Shown: positions 52,390 through 63,478 of the stretch, piece by piece | How positions within the stretch are numbered: the stretch's first letter is position 1 | Layout of the letters: the number at the start of each line of letters is the position of its first letter | Source: Pseudomonas saxonica | GTDB lineage: Bacteria; Pseudomonadota; Gammaproteobacteria; Pseudomonadales; Pseudomonadaceae | DNA length: 64,000 nt | NCBI RefSeq assembly: GCF_007858365.1 | Contig: NZ_VFIO01000006.1 | Location: 124,001 to 188,000 of the forward strand | Direction: 5' to 3' | Program-made: the position numbers and the translations under genes | Notes under the pieces: generated by a model | The model's input: the letters and a program-made list of their open reading frames with translations, nothing else | Database searches by the model: none | What the model was told of the DNA's origin: nothing

Positions 52390-55308
52390 ATGTCCCTGAT
52401 AGTTCTACTGCTTCTGCCCTTTGTAGGCAGCTGTCTGGCGGCTGTTTTGCCGCACAACGCGCGTAACAGTGAATCCCTGCTGGCCGGTCTGATTGCTCTG
52501 ATCGGTACAATCCAGGTTGCCCTGCTCTACCCACAAATCGCACACGGTGGCGTGATTCGTGAAGAGTTTATGTGGCTGCCCAGTCTTGGGTTGAATTTCG
52601 TCCTGCGCATGGACGGGTTCGCATGGCTGTTCTCGATTCTGGTATTGGGTATTGGCACGCTGGTGTCGTTGTATGCCCGCTACTACATGTCCCCTGATGA
52701 TCCGGTACCGCGCTTCTTTGCTTTTTTTCTAGCCTTTATGGGGGCGATGCTCGGCCTGGTCATTTCAGGCAATTTGATCCAGATCGTGTTTTTCTGGGAG
52801 CTCACCAGCCTTTTTTCTTTCTTGTTGATTGGTTACTGGCACCATCGCTCAGATGCCCGACGCGGCGCCTATATGGCGTTGATGGTCACAGGCGCGGGTG
52901 GGTTGTGCTTACTGGCGGGGGTCATGCTGCTTGGCCATGTCGTCGGCAGCTATGATCTGGATGCCGTGCTGGCAGCAGGCGACAAAATTCGCGCCCACAG
53001 CCTGTATCCGATTCTGCTCCCTCTCATCCTCATCGGCGCCCTGAGCAAAAGTGCGCAATTCCCGTTTCACTTCTGGTTGCCCCATGCCATGGCGGCACCG
53101 ACACCCGTCTCGGCTTATCTTCACTCGGCAACCATGGTCAAGGCCGGTGTGTTTTTGCTCGCCCGCCTCTGGCCCTCGCTGTCGGGCACTGAGGAGTGGT
53201 TCTGGATCGTCAGCGGGGCTGGCGCTTGCACCCTTGTGCTCGGCGCCTACTGTGCAATGTTTCAAAACGACCTCAAGGGCCTGCTGGCTTATTCGACCAT
53301 CAGCCACTTGGGCCTGATAACGTTGCTGCTTGGTCTTAATAGCCCTTTGGCCGCCGTCGCTGCGGTGTTCCACATTCTTAACCACGCGACCTTCAAAGCG
53401 TCACTGTTTATGGCCGCGGGCATCATCGACCATGAGACGGGTACCCGGGACATCCGCAAACTCAGCGGTCTGTTCAAGCTAATGCCCTACACCGCGACGC
53501 TGGCCATGGTTGCCAGTGCCTCGATGGCAGGCGTGCCGTTGCTGAACGGTTTCCTCTCCAAAGAGATGTTCTTCGCCGAAACAGTGTTTATCAACTCCAC
53601 CGCCTGGGTTGAAATCGCCTTGCCGGTGATTGCTACCATCGCCGGTACTTTCAGCGTTGCCTACGCCCTGCGCTTTACCGTGGACGTGTTCTTCGGCCCA
53701 CCGCCCACCGACCTGCCGCTAACACCCCACGAGCCGCCGCGCTGGATGCGTGCCCCGGTTGAGCTACTGGTGTTTACCTGCCTGATGGTCGGTATTTTTC
53801 CAGCGCATACCGTAGGCCCATTACTGGCCGCTGCTGCGCAACCGGTGGTGGGGGGTGAACTGCCTGAATACAGCCTTGCCATCTGGCACGGTTTGAATGC
53901 ACCGATGATCATGAGCCTGATCGCCATGTCCGGCGGCATCCTGCTGTATGTAGTACTGCGCAAACAGCTCAAGCTGGGCCGTTATGCGTTGCCCCCACTG
54001 ATCAGATTCTTCAATGGCAAGCGCTTCTTTGAGCGCAGCGTGGTGGTACTGATGCGCGGGGCACGGCGCATTGAGCGGCGCATCAGCACTCATCGCCTGC
54101 AAAGCCAGTTATTCCTGCTCATCATGGTCGCGGTCATTGCAGGCCTGATTCCCATGTACAACGGCGGTCTGAGCTGGGGTGATCGGCCGAAAATACCGGG
54201 GTCGATCGTCTTCGTGACCCTGTGGCTGCTGGCAATTGCCTGTGCATTGGGCGCTGCCTGGCAAGCCAAGTATCACCGTCTGGCAGCGCTGACCATGGTC
54301 AGCGTCTGCGGCCTCATGACCTGCGTGACCTTTGTATGGTTCTCGGCGCCTGATCTGGCGCTGACCCAATTGGTGGTCGAAGTGGTGACCACCGTGCTTA
54401 TTCTGCTCGGCCTGCGCTGGCTGCCTCGTCGTATCGAAGAGGTCTCTCCACTGCCCGGCACGTTGCGCAGAGCGCGTATCCGTCGTCTGCGCGACTTGTT
54501 GCTGTCCGCTGCAGTAGGCGGCGGAATGGCCTTGCTGTCTTACGCCATGCTGACGCGACAGACCCCAAACGATATTTCCTCGTTTTACCTCAGTCGCGCC
54601 TTGCCTGAAGGCGGCGGCAGCAATGTGGTCAATGTCATGCTGGTGGACTTCCGGGGTTTCGACACGCTGGGTGAGATCACCGTACTGGTCGCTGTGGCGT
54701 TGACGGTATTTGCCCTGTTACGTCGCTTCCGCCCTCCAAAAGAGAGCATGCAATTGCCCGCCCAACAGCGCCTGCTGGCCAAGGACGTCGTCACTGACCT
54801 GGTTAACCCGCGCAGCGCCAGCGATACCGCCCTGGGCTTTATGATGGTGCCTGCCGTGCTGGTGCGCTTGCTGCTGCCGATTGCTTTTATGGTGTCGATG
54901 TATCTGTTTATGCGAGGCCATAATCAGCCAGGTGGCGGCTTTGTCGCCGGGTTGGTGATGAGCGTCGCGTTTATCCTGCAATACATGGTGGCAGGTACGC
55001 AGTGGGTCGAAGCGCAGATGAGTTTGCGACCTTTGCGCTGGATGGGCACAGGCCTGCTGTGCGCCACTCTGACCGGGGTTGGCTCGATCCCGCTGGGCTA
55101 TCCGTTCCTGACAACCCATACCGCGCACTTCAATTTGCCACTGCTGGGCGATATCCACGTCGCCAGCGCACTGTTTTTCGACATAGGCGTTTACGCCGTC
55201 GTAGTCGGTGCCACCTTGCTGATCCTCACGGCACTGGCGCACCAGTCTGTTCGCGCCCATCGCCCAGGTAATCAGCCTGGCGCTCAACCCAAGACGGGAG
55301 CCGCCTGA
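52390..55308 (+). CDS. mrpA: Mrp Na+/H+ antiporter subunit A fused to subunit B-like domain
   Basis: 972 aa. The N-terminal two thirds are an MrpA/NuoL-like proton-channel protein: LNFVLRMDGFAWLFSILVLGIGTLVSLYARYYMSP, FFWELTSLFSFLLIGYWHHRSDARRGA, SKSAQFPFHFWLPHAMAAPTPVSAYLHSATMVKAGVFLLARLWP. The C-terminal part (about 700-970) includes NVVNVMLVDFRGFDTLGEITVL and the MrpB-like RGHNQPGGGFVAGLVMSVAFILQYM, so subunit B is carried in the same chain, as in the two-in-one (PhaAB) type. Its stop TGA shares one base with the mrpC start. Confidence 0.93.
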   Translation: MSLIVLLLLPFVGSCLAAVLPHNARNSESLLAGLIALIGTIQVALLYPQIAHGGVIREEFMWLPSLGLNFVLRMDGFAWLFSILVLGIGTLVSLYARYYMSPDDPVPRFFAFFLAFMGAMLGLVISGNLIQIVFFWELTSLFSFLLIGYWHHRSDARRGAYMALMVTGAGGLCLLAGVMLLGHVVGSYDLDAVLAAGDKIRAHSLYPILLPLILIGALSKSAQFPFHFWLPHAMAAPTPVSAYLHSATMVKAGVFLLARLWPSLSGTEEWFWIVSGAGACTLVLGAYCAMFQNDLKGLLAYSTISHLGLITLLLGLNSPLAAVAAVFHILNHATFKASLFMAAGIIDHETGTRDIRKLSGLFKLMPYTATLAMVASASMAGVPLLNGFLSKEMFFAETVFINSTAWVEIALPVIATIAGTFSVAYALRFTVDVFFGPPPTDLPLTPHEPPRWMRAPVELLVFTCLMVGIFPAHTVGPLLAAAAQPVVGGELPEYSLAIWHGLNAPMIMSLIAMSGGILLYVVLRKQLKLGRYALPPLIRFFNGKRFFERSVVVLMRGARRIERRISTHRLQSQLFLLIMVAVIAGLIPMYNGGLSWGDRPKIPGSIVFVTLWLLAIACALGAAWQAKYHRLAALTMVSVCGLMTCVTFVWFSAPDLALTQLVVEVVTTVLILLGLRWLPRRIEEVSPLPGTLRRARIRRLRDLLLSAAVGGGMALLSYAMLTRQTPNDISSFYLSRALPEGGGSNVVNVMLVDFRGFDTLGEITVLVAVALTVFALLRRFRPPKESMQLPAQQRLLAKDVVTDLVNPRSASDTALGFMMVPAVLVRLLLPIAFMVSMYLFMRGHNQPGGGFVAGLVMSVAFILQYMVAGTQWVEAQMSLRPLRWMGTGLLCATLTGVGSIPLGYPFLTTHTAHFNLPLLGDIHVASALFFDIGVYAVVVGATLLILTALAHQSVRAHRPGNQPGAQPKTGAA

Positions 55309-55652
55309 TGGAAGAAGTCATTGCAATTGCAATTGGAGTACTCGCGGCGTCCGGGACCTGGCTGGTCCTGCGCCCGCGTACTTTTCAAGTGGTCATGGGC
55401 CTGTGCCTGCTGTCCTACGGGGTCAACCTGTTTATCTTCAGCATGGGCAGCCTGTTTATCGGCAAAGAGCCGGTGATCAAGGACGGCGTGCCACAAGACC
55501 TGCTCAATTACACAGACCCGCTGCCACAGGCTCTGGTTTTGACCGCCATCGTCATCAGTTTTGCCATGACCGCTTTGTTTCTGGTGGTCTTGCTGGCCTC
55601 TCGAGGCCTGACCGGTACCGACCACGTTGATGGCCGGGAGCCTAAAGAATGA
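55308..55652 (+). CDS. mrpC: Mrp antiporter subunit C (NuoK-like)
   Basis: 114 aa, three membrane helices. NuoK/MrpC pattern: LVLRPRTFQVVMGLCLLSYGVNLFIFSMG, then DPLPQALVLTAIVISFAMTALFLVVLLAS. Overlaps mrpA by 1 bp and mrpD by 4 bp. Confidence 0.93.
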   Translation: MEEVIAIAIGVLAASGTWLVLRPRTFQVVMGLCLLSYGVNLFIFSMGSLFIGKEPVIKDGVPQDLLNYTDPLPQALVLTAIVISFAMTALFLVVLLASRGLTGTDHVDGREPKE

Positions 55653-57334
55653 ATTTGATGCCCCATCTGATCGTCGCGCCCATTTTGCTGCCGTTGCTCA
55701 CAGCGGCATGCATGCTGTTACTGGGTGAAAAGCGTCGCCCGCTCAAGGCCCGAATCAACCTGATCTCCACCTTGACGGGCGTGGGCATTGCGGCCTTGTT
55801 GCTGCTCTGGACTCAACAACAATCAGCGCCAGCCGCGATCGGCGTATACCTGCCCAGCAACTGGAATGTTCCGTTCGGGATTGCCCTGGTAGTCGATCGT
55901 TTATCCGCCTTGATGCTGGTATTGACCTCAATCATGGCCAGTTGCGCACTGCTGTTTGCCATGGCGCGCTGGGACCGGGCCGGCGCCAGCTTTCATGCCC
56001 TGTTCCAGATACAGCTGATGGGCCTGTACGGCGCATTCCTGACCGCAGACATTTTCAATTTGTTTGTGTTCTTCGAAGTGCTGCTCGCCGCTTCCTATGG
56101 ATTGATGCTTCACGGTTCAGGCAAAGCACGCGTGTCCGCGGGCCTGCACTACATCTCCATCAACCTGCTGGCATCTTCTTTGTTCCTGATCGGTGCGGCC
56201 TTGATTTACGGCGTCACTGGCACGCTGAACATGGCGGATCTGGCGCTTAAAATTCCGCTGGTTACGGAAGCCGATCGCGGCCTGCTGCATGCTGGCGCGG
56301 CCATTCTGGCCATCGCCTTTCTGGCCAAGGCAGGCATGTGGCCCCTTAACTTCTGGCTGGTCCCTGCCTATTCGGCTGCCAGCGCACCGGTCGCCGCCTT
56401 GTTCGCGATCATGACCAAAGTCGGGGTGTATACCCTGCTGCGGCTATGGACACTGCTGTTTTCAGGGCAGGCCGGGGCTTCGGCCTACTTTGGCAGTGAC
56501 TGGCTGATTTACGGTGGCATGGCCACTATTGTCTGCGCCGCCATTGCCATTCTTGCGGCCCAGCGTCTGGAGCGCCTGGCCAGTCTGAGCATTCTGGTGT
56601 CCGCAGGCATCCTGCTGTCGGCGATCGGCTTCGCCCAACCCAACCTGACCGCTGCAGCACTGTTTTATCTGATCAGTTCTTCGCTGGCCTTGTGTGCCTT
56701 GTTCTTGCTGGCTGAGTTGATTGAGCGCTCACGCTCTTCCAACGAAATGATGCTGGAGGACGATGTCGGTCAACTGCCAAGTCTGATGGAATCATTGAAC
56801 CCACCAAGGGGCACCAATCTGGATGACGAGCAAAAAGCCGTCGTCGGGCAGATCATTCCCTGGACCATGGCCCTTCTGGGGTTGAGCTTTATCGCTTGCG
56901 CACTGCTGATCATTGGCATGCCACCCCTCTCCGGCTTTATCGGCAAGCTCAGTCTGCTCAACGCATTGCTCAACCCTTCCGGGTTGGGAAATGCACCCGA
57001 CGCACCGATCTCGACTGCCGCGTGGTGCCTTGTGGCCCTGTTGATACTCTCAGGTCTGGCGTCCTTGATTGCGTTTTCGCGAATGGGCATTCAGCGTTTC
57101 TGGACACCTCTTGAGCGGCCCTCGCCCTTGCTGCGTCGCTATGAGTACATCCCCATTGTGCTGCTGCTTGGTTTGACCGTGGTGTTGACCTTCAAGGCCG
57201 AGCCCGTTTTGAACTACACACAAGCCGCTGCCGACAGCCTGAATAATCCCGAGCATTACGTCATGTCGGTGATAGGCACGCGCCCCATACCGAGCCCTGA
57301 AGCCAAGGCGGCGATGCTGGAGGTACAGCCATGA
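55649..57334 (+). CDS. mrpD: Mrp antiporter subunit D (NuoN-like)
   Basis: 561 aa, fourteen or so membrane helices. Typical segments: VVDRLSALMLVLTSIMASCALLFA, FFEVLLAASYGLMLHGSGKARVSAGLHYISINLLASSLFLIG, and FLAKAGMWPLNFWLVPAYSAASAPVAALFAIMTKVGVYTLLRLW with the channel Lys. Overlaps mrpE by 4 bp. Confidence 0.93.
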   Translation: MNLMPHLIVAPILLPLLTAACMLLLGEKRRPLKARINLISTLTGVGIAALLLLWTQQQSAPAAIGVYLPSNWNVPFGIALVVDRLSALMLVLTSIMASCALLFAMARWDRAGASFHALFQIQLMGLYGAFLTADIFNLFVFFEVLLAASYGLMLHGSGKARVSAGLHYISINLLASSLFLIGAALIYGVTGTLNMADLALKIPLVTEADRGLLHAGAAILAIAFLAKAGMWPLNFWLVPAYSAASAPVAALFAIMTKVGVYTLLRLWTLLFSGQAGASAYFGSDWLIYGGMATIVCAAIAILAAQRLERLASLSILVSAGILLSAIGFAQPNLTAAALFYLISSSLALCALFLLAELIERSRSSNEMMLEDDVGQLPSLMESLNPPRGTNLDDEQKAVVGQIIPWTMALLGLSFIACALLIIGMPPLSGFIGKLSLLNALLNPSGLGNAPDAPISTAAWCLVALLILSGLASLIAFSRMGIQRFWTPLERPSPLLRRYEYIPIVLLLGLTVVLTFKAEPVLNYTQAAADSLNNPEHYVMSVIGTRPIPSPEAKAAMLEVQP

Positions 57335-57819
57335 AGCGTCTTTTTCCCGCGCCATGGTTGTCTTTGTCGTTATGGGTGCTGTGGCTACTGCTCAATCTCT
57401 CACTGAGTGCCGGTAACCTGTTGCTCGGTGCAGTGCTGGGCTTTCTCGCGCCACTGATGTTCGCGCCGCTGCGACCGCTGCCCATCCGTATTCGCCGCCC
57501 CGGGGTGATGATCAAGCTGTTCTTTATGGTGGGCCGTGACGTTGTCATGTCGAACATTGCCGTGGCCTGGGGCGTGCTCAGGGCGGGGCACCATCCGCCG
57601 CGCTCGCGTTTTATAAAAATTCCGCTGGATTTGCGCGATGCCAACGGGCTGGCTGCCTTGTCGATGATTACTACAGTGGTGCCGGGCACTATCTGGTCAG
57701 AGCTGGCGTTGGATCGCAGCGTTCTTCTGTTGCATGTGTTCGACCTGGATGACGAAGTGACGTTTATCGAGCATTTCAAAACTGCCTACGAACGCCCCCT
57801 CATGGAGATCTTTGAATGA
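57331..57819 (+). CDS. mrpE: Mrp antiporter subunit E
   Basis: 162 aa. N-terminal membrane helices (LFPAPWLSLSLWVLWLLLNLSLSAGNLLLGAVLGFLAPL), then a cytoplasmic part with FIKIPLDLRDANGLAALSMITTVVPGTIWSELALDRSVLLLHVFDLDDE, the conserved TPGT-like region (VVPGT). Overlaps mrpF by 4 bp. Confidence 0.92.
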   Translation: MKRLFPAPWLSLSLWVLWLLLNLSLSAGNLLLGAVLGFLAPLMFAPLRPLPIRIRRPGVMIKLFFMVGRDVVMSNIAVAWGVLRAGHHPPRSRFIKIPLDLRDANGLAALSMITTVVPGTIWSELALDRSVLLLHVFDLDDEVTFIEHFKTAYERPLMEIFE

Positions 57820-58094
57820 GTGCCCTGCTCTCCAATGCCATCTTGCTCAGTCTGTTTATATTTAGCGTGGCCATGGTGCTGACCGTAATCCGGCTGTTCA
57901 AGGGACCGTCTGCTCAGGATCGGGTACTGGCCCTGGACTACCTGTACATACTGGCGATGCTGATGATGCTCGTGCTGGGCATCCGTTACGCCAGTGACAC
58001 CTATTTTGAAGGCGCACTGCTGATTGCTCTGTTCGGCTTTGTCGGTTCGTTTGCACTGGCCAAATTCCTCTTGCGAGGCGAGGTAATCGAATGA
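57816..58094 (+). CDS. mrpF: Mrp antiporter subunit F
   Basis: 92 aa, three membrane helices. The family motif RLFKGPSAQDRVLALDYLYILAMLMMLVLGIRYASD, with the conserved GP-x2-DR, is present. Overlaps mrpG by 4 bp. Confidence 0.93.
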   Translation: MSALLSNAILLSLFIFSVAMVLTVIRLFKGPSAQDRVLALDYLYILAMLMMLVLGIRYASDTYFEGALLIALFGFVGSFALAKFLLRGEVIE

Positions 58095-58462
58095 ATTCAA
58101 TCAGCGAGTTATCACTGTGGATCGAAATCCCGGTGGCCGGGCTGCTGGTGTTGAGCAGTGTGTTTGCTTTGTGCGGCGCTATCGGATTGCTGCGTCTTAA
58201 AGACTTTTTCCAGCGCATGCACCCACCCGCACTGGCATCGACCCTGGGCGCCTGGTGCGTGGCACTGGCTTCAATCCTGTACTTCTCGGCGCTCAAGTCG
58301 ACGTTGGTGCTGCACGCGTGGCTGATCCCGATTCTACTGGCGATCACGGTACCCGTGACGACGTTGCTACTGGCCCGAACGTCATTGTTTCGCAAGCGCA
58401 TGGCTGGCGAAGATGTACCGCCGGAAGTCAGCAGTGGCGGGGGCAATGAAGGCGGGAGCTAA
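58091..58462 (+). CDS. mrpG: Mrp antiporter subunit G
   Basis: 123 aa. MrpG/PhaG pattern: SSVFALCGAIGLLRLKDFFQRMHPPALASTLGAWCVALASILYF, with the RLKDFFQRMH motif. Last gene of the six-gene antiporter operon, converging with the transporter gene at 58485. Confidence 0.92.
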   Translation: MNSISELSLWIEIPVAGLLVLSSVFALCGAIGLLRLKDFFQRMHPPALASTLGAWCVALASILYFSALKSTLVLHAWLIPILLAITVPVTTLLLARTSLFRKRMAGEDVPPEVSSGGGNEGGS

Positions 58463-58484
58463 AATTTTTAGCCCCCGTACAGCT

Positions 58485-59975
58485 CTACATCCAGCCCAAC
58501 CAACTCCAGTACGTCGCGCCAAACAACAACATCAGCAAGTAGCCTACCGCCGTAACAATCAGCCCAACCTTGGCAAACTGTTTGGCGGTAAAGGTTTGCG
58601 TACCGAGACAGACCATGTTTTGTGGCGCATTGATGGGCAAAATAAATCCGTAGCTGACCACAAAGCCGAGCAACATGGTCATGCCTAACCGATTGAATTC
58701 CCCCGGCAGGGTTTGCAGCACGGCAATCAAAATCGGCAACAGCGCCGAGGTCAAGGCCGTTGCACTGGCAAAGCCCAAGTGAATCAGAATCAGAAACGCG
58801 CCCAGAATGGCGAAAATCCCCAACGGCCCGACCTGATCCAGCCCGGTATTTTCAACTACCTGAGCACCCAACCATTGTCCGGCTTGGGTGGTCAGTAACG
58901 CAGTACCCAAACTGATCCCGACCCCGAACACAATGACCGTGCCCCACGGGATACGCGACTGAACGTCTTTCCAGGTCATTACGCCGTAGCGCGGCAACAG
59001 TAAAAACACCAACCCAGCGTAGGTCGTCGAGGTGGTGTCAAAGCTGTGCAGTTTGCCTTCTGTGGCCCATGCCAGCAGCAAGGCGATGGAGACCGCCATC
59101 AAGCGTTTCTGCGGCGCCGTCATCGGGCCCAATTCGGCCAGCGATTGTTCAACCGCTTCCTTGCCACCGGGAATGCTGTCGCTTTCCGGTGGCAGCATCT
59201 TAAGCACCACAAACAGCAACACCGCCGACATGATGATGGCCCACGGCGCCCCTGCAATCAGCCAGTCGAGCCAGTTCACCCGTTCGCCGAGCATTTTGTC
59301 CATAAAGCCCACGGTCAGCAGGTTCTGCGCAGCGGCGGTTTGAATCCCGACGTTCCAGATGCTGGTGCCTTGAGCCACGACAATCATGATGCCTGCGGCG
59401 ATATTGGAGCGTTTGTCCACGCCAAACGCCAGGATCACGCCCATCATGATTGGCACCACACACGCACTGCGAGCAGTGGCACTGGGCACCACCAGGCTAA
59501 GCAGGATAGTCACCGCAATGGCGCCCAGCAAAATGCGCCGGGTACTGGTGCCGATACGCGACAGCGTCACCAACGCAATACGCCGGTCCAGTCCGGTATG
59601 GGTCATGGCGGCGGCAATGAACAAGGCGCCGGCTACCAGCGCCAGCGCGGCATTGGAGAACCCGGTCAAGGCCATGGTGATGCCGGCATTGGTGCCATAC
59701 AGCTTGCTCGGGTCTTGCAATGTGGGGGCCATGCCAATCAAGAACGCCATGAGCGACGTGATCATGATCGCACTGGCTTCGTAGGACACCGCCTCGGTGA
59801 TCCACACCACTACGGCGAAAGCCAGAATTGCCAGCATGCGATGCCCGGCAACGGGCAAGTCGGCGGGCAATGGCAAGAGCAGCACCCCCACCATCACCAA
59901 TACGGCAATCACCAGGCCCAAGGGCAGCTTCATTTTTGCCGCGGATGGCTGCGGTGTAGTTGTGGGGGCGTTCAT
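58485..59975 (-). CDS. DASS (SLC13)-family sodium:dicarboxylate/anion symporter
   Basis: 496 aa from ATG 59975, with AGGAG upstream. About 12 membrane segments. Family features: WITEAVSYEASAIMITSLMAFLIGMAP near residue 60, MALTGFSNAALALVAGALFIAAAMTHTGLDRRIAL, SATARSACVVPIMMGVILAFGVDKRS, and GFILPINAPQNMVCLGTQTFTAKQFAKVGL. Probably imports C4-dicarboxylates or a similar anion with Na+. Confidence 0.88.
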   Translation of the reverse strand: MNAPTTTPQPSAAKMKLPLGLVIAVLVMVGVLLLPLPADLPVAGHRMLAILAFAVVVWITEAVSYEASAIMITSLMAFLIGMAPTLQDPSKLYGTNAGITMALTGFSNAALALVAGALFIAAAMTHTGLDRRIALVTLSRIGTSTRRILLGAIAVTILLSLVVPSATARSACVVPIMMGVILAFGVDKRSNIAAGIMIVVAQGTSIWNVGIQTAAAQNLLTVGFMDKMLGERVNWLDWLIAGAPWAIIMSAVLLFVVLKMLPPESDSIPGGKEAVEQSLAELGPMTAPQKRLMAVSIALLLAWATEGKLHSFDTTSTTYAGLVFLLLPRYGVMTWKDVQSRIPWGTVIVFGVGISLGTALLTTQAGQWLGAQVVENTGLDQVGPLGIFAILGAFLILIHLGFASATALTSALLPILIAVLQTLPGEFNRLGMTMLLGFVVSYGFILPINAPQNMVCLGTQTFTAKQFAKVGLIVTAVGYLLMLLFGATYWSWLGWM

Positions 59976-60067
59976 GGCCTTCTCCTGATCCCTGAAAACG
60001 CATGGAGCATAGGCTAAGAGTGAGGCAATGGCCTTGATACGGGTCAAGCACACTCACCCGGCGCAGA

Positions 60068-61117
60068 CTACTTGGTCAGGCGCACTTCCTTGGACGGCCT
60101 ATAGCCAAAGTACGCGCTGTAGCATTTGCTGAAATGACTGGGTGAAACAAACCCGCAGGCCACCAACACATCGACCTGCGACAGCTCAGTGTGTTGCAAC
60201 AACCGCCGCGCTTCCGTGATGCGCAGTTCCAGGTAATAGCGCTGTGGCGTAGTGCCCAACTGCTCTTTGAACAAACGTTCGAGCTGACGTCGAGAACGCC
60301 CCACGTAGACAGCCAATTGCTCCAGCTCCAGCGGCTCTTCCAGGTTGGCATCCATCAACTTGACGACTTCACGCAACGGCGCACTCACGCAAATATTTTC
60401 GGCAGGTTTGATGCGCCGATAGCGTGATTCTTCGAACGCGAGAATATCCTCAATTCCCTCGATCAACGCCTTGTCATGCAGCCCCTTGATCCAGGCCAAC
60501 GCCATCTGAAAGGCCCCCGTGGGGCTTGAGGCTGTCAGTCGATCACGATCAATCACAAAAGACTCGCTGGTGACCTGTGCGGTCTTGGCGACTTCCGCCA
60601 ATGCAGGACGGTGTTCGGGATGAATGGCGCATCGGTAACCGTCAAGCAGTCCGGCGCAGGCCAGAAACCAGGCGCCGTTCCATAAACCGCCTAAGCTGAC
60701 CTTGGCCTGTGCAGCCGCCCTGAGCAGGCACGTCAGTTCGTCGTTGGTTTTCAATTCAGTGCGGTAGCCACCGCAAATAACCAGCAAGTCCAGTTCGTTC
60801 ACCATCGCCGGACTAATCCGCGCATCCGGTCTGATCACCAGCCCCAAGTCACTCACCACCTCGCCATCACTCAATCCATAAGTACGCGATGAGAACAGCC
60901 CGGCGCGCAGCAAGTTGGCAGTAATAATCGTGTCCAGTGCCTGGGTAAATGCGGGCAGCGAAAAATGTTCAAGCAACACAAAACCCGTGCGTACCAGCGG
61001 GCCCGTTGTGCTGGGTGTGTCTTTCACAAAGCGCAGGTTTTTGCCCTGCATGCCGCCGCTGAATTGACGTCGCTCGGTCAAGATCCGATCCATTTTCTGA
61101 GGTGGGCGATCACGCAT
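60068..61117 (-). CDS. GATase-1-like AraC-family regulator (GlxA/CdhR group)
   Basis: 349 aa. The N-terminal DJ-1/PfpI-like domain (about 40-215) includes GFVLLEHFSLPAFTQALD, LDLLVICGGYRTEL and SLGGLWNGAWFLACAGLLDGYRCAIHPEH; the nucleophile elbow Cys is not in the catalytic place. The C-terminal AraC HTH (from about 245) includes PLELEQLAVYVGRSRRQLERLFKEQLGTTPQRYYLELRITEARRLL. Such regulators usually sense quaternary amines or amino acids. SD uncertain; Met9 or Met23 are alternative starts. Confidence 0.88.
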   Translation of the reverse strand: MRDRPPQKMDRILTERRQFSGGMQGKNLRFVKDTPSTTGPLVRTGFVLLEHFSLPAFTQALDTIITANLLRAGLFSSRTYGLSDGEVVSDLGLVIRPDARISPAMVNELDLLVICGGYRTELKTNDELTCLLRAAAQAKVSLGGLWNGAWFLACAGLLDGYRCAIHPEHRPALAEVAKTAQVTSESFVIDRDRLTASSPTGAFQMALAWIKGLHDKALIEGIEDILAFEESRYRRIKPAENICVSAPLREVVKLMDANLEEPLELEQLAVYVGRSRRQLERLFKEQLGTTPQRYYLELRITEARRLLQHTELSQVDVLVACGFVSPSHFSKCYSAYFGYRPSKEVRLTK

Positions 61118-61212
61118 TTAGATGCGTTTACTTGTTGGCGCCATGCTAACCGCCATCCCGCTAAAAAGCTCCTGCTGGCGGTAAGCGAATGCTCTGAATT
61201 GCCGGCGACAAA

Positions 61213-61259
61213 AAAACCCGCATCACGTCCTGCTTAATGCAGTGCGTGATGCGGGTTTT
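61213..61259. terminator. Bidirectional intrinsic terminator
   Basis: AAAACCCGCATCACG (61213-61227) pairs with CGTGATGCGGGTTTT (61245-61259), a 15-bp perfect stem with A- and T-runs on both sides. It ends the fadH transcript on the minus strand, upstream of the AraC gene. Confidence 0.88.
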
Positions 61260-61296
61260 CAACGACGACAGCATTTTGAACGCTGTAGATGCTTCC

Positions 61297-63396
<2,100 letters not shown>

Positions 63397-63478
63397 TCAG
63401 GCACATTAAAGACCTGACACCGCTCGCTCAATGCCCCAAAGTGACAAAATAATAACCTTACTGCACACCGCCCTCCCC

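Noticed and set aside
58440..58480. Terminator between mrpG and the transporter
   Set aside because: The GGGAGCTAAA/TTTAGCCCCC stem has a mismatch and no clear loop/T-run; too weak to list.
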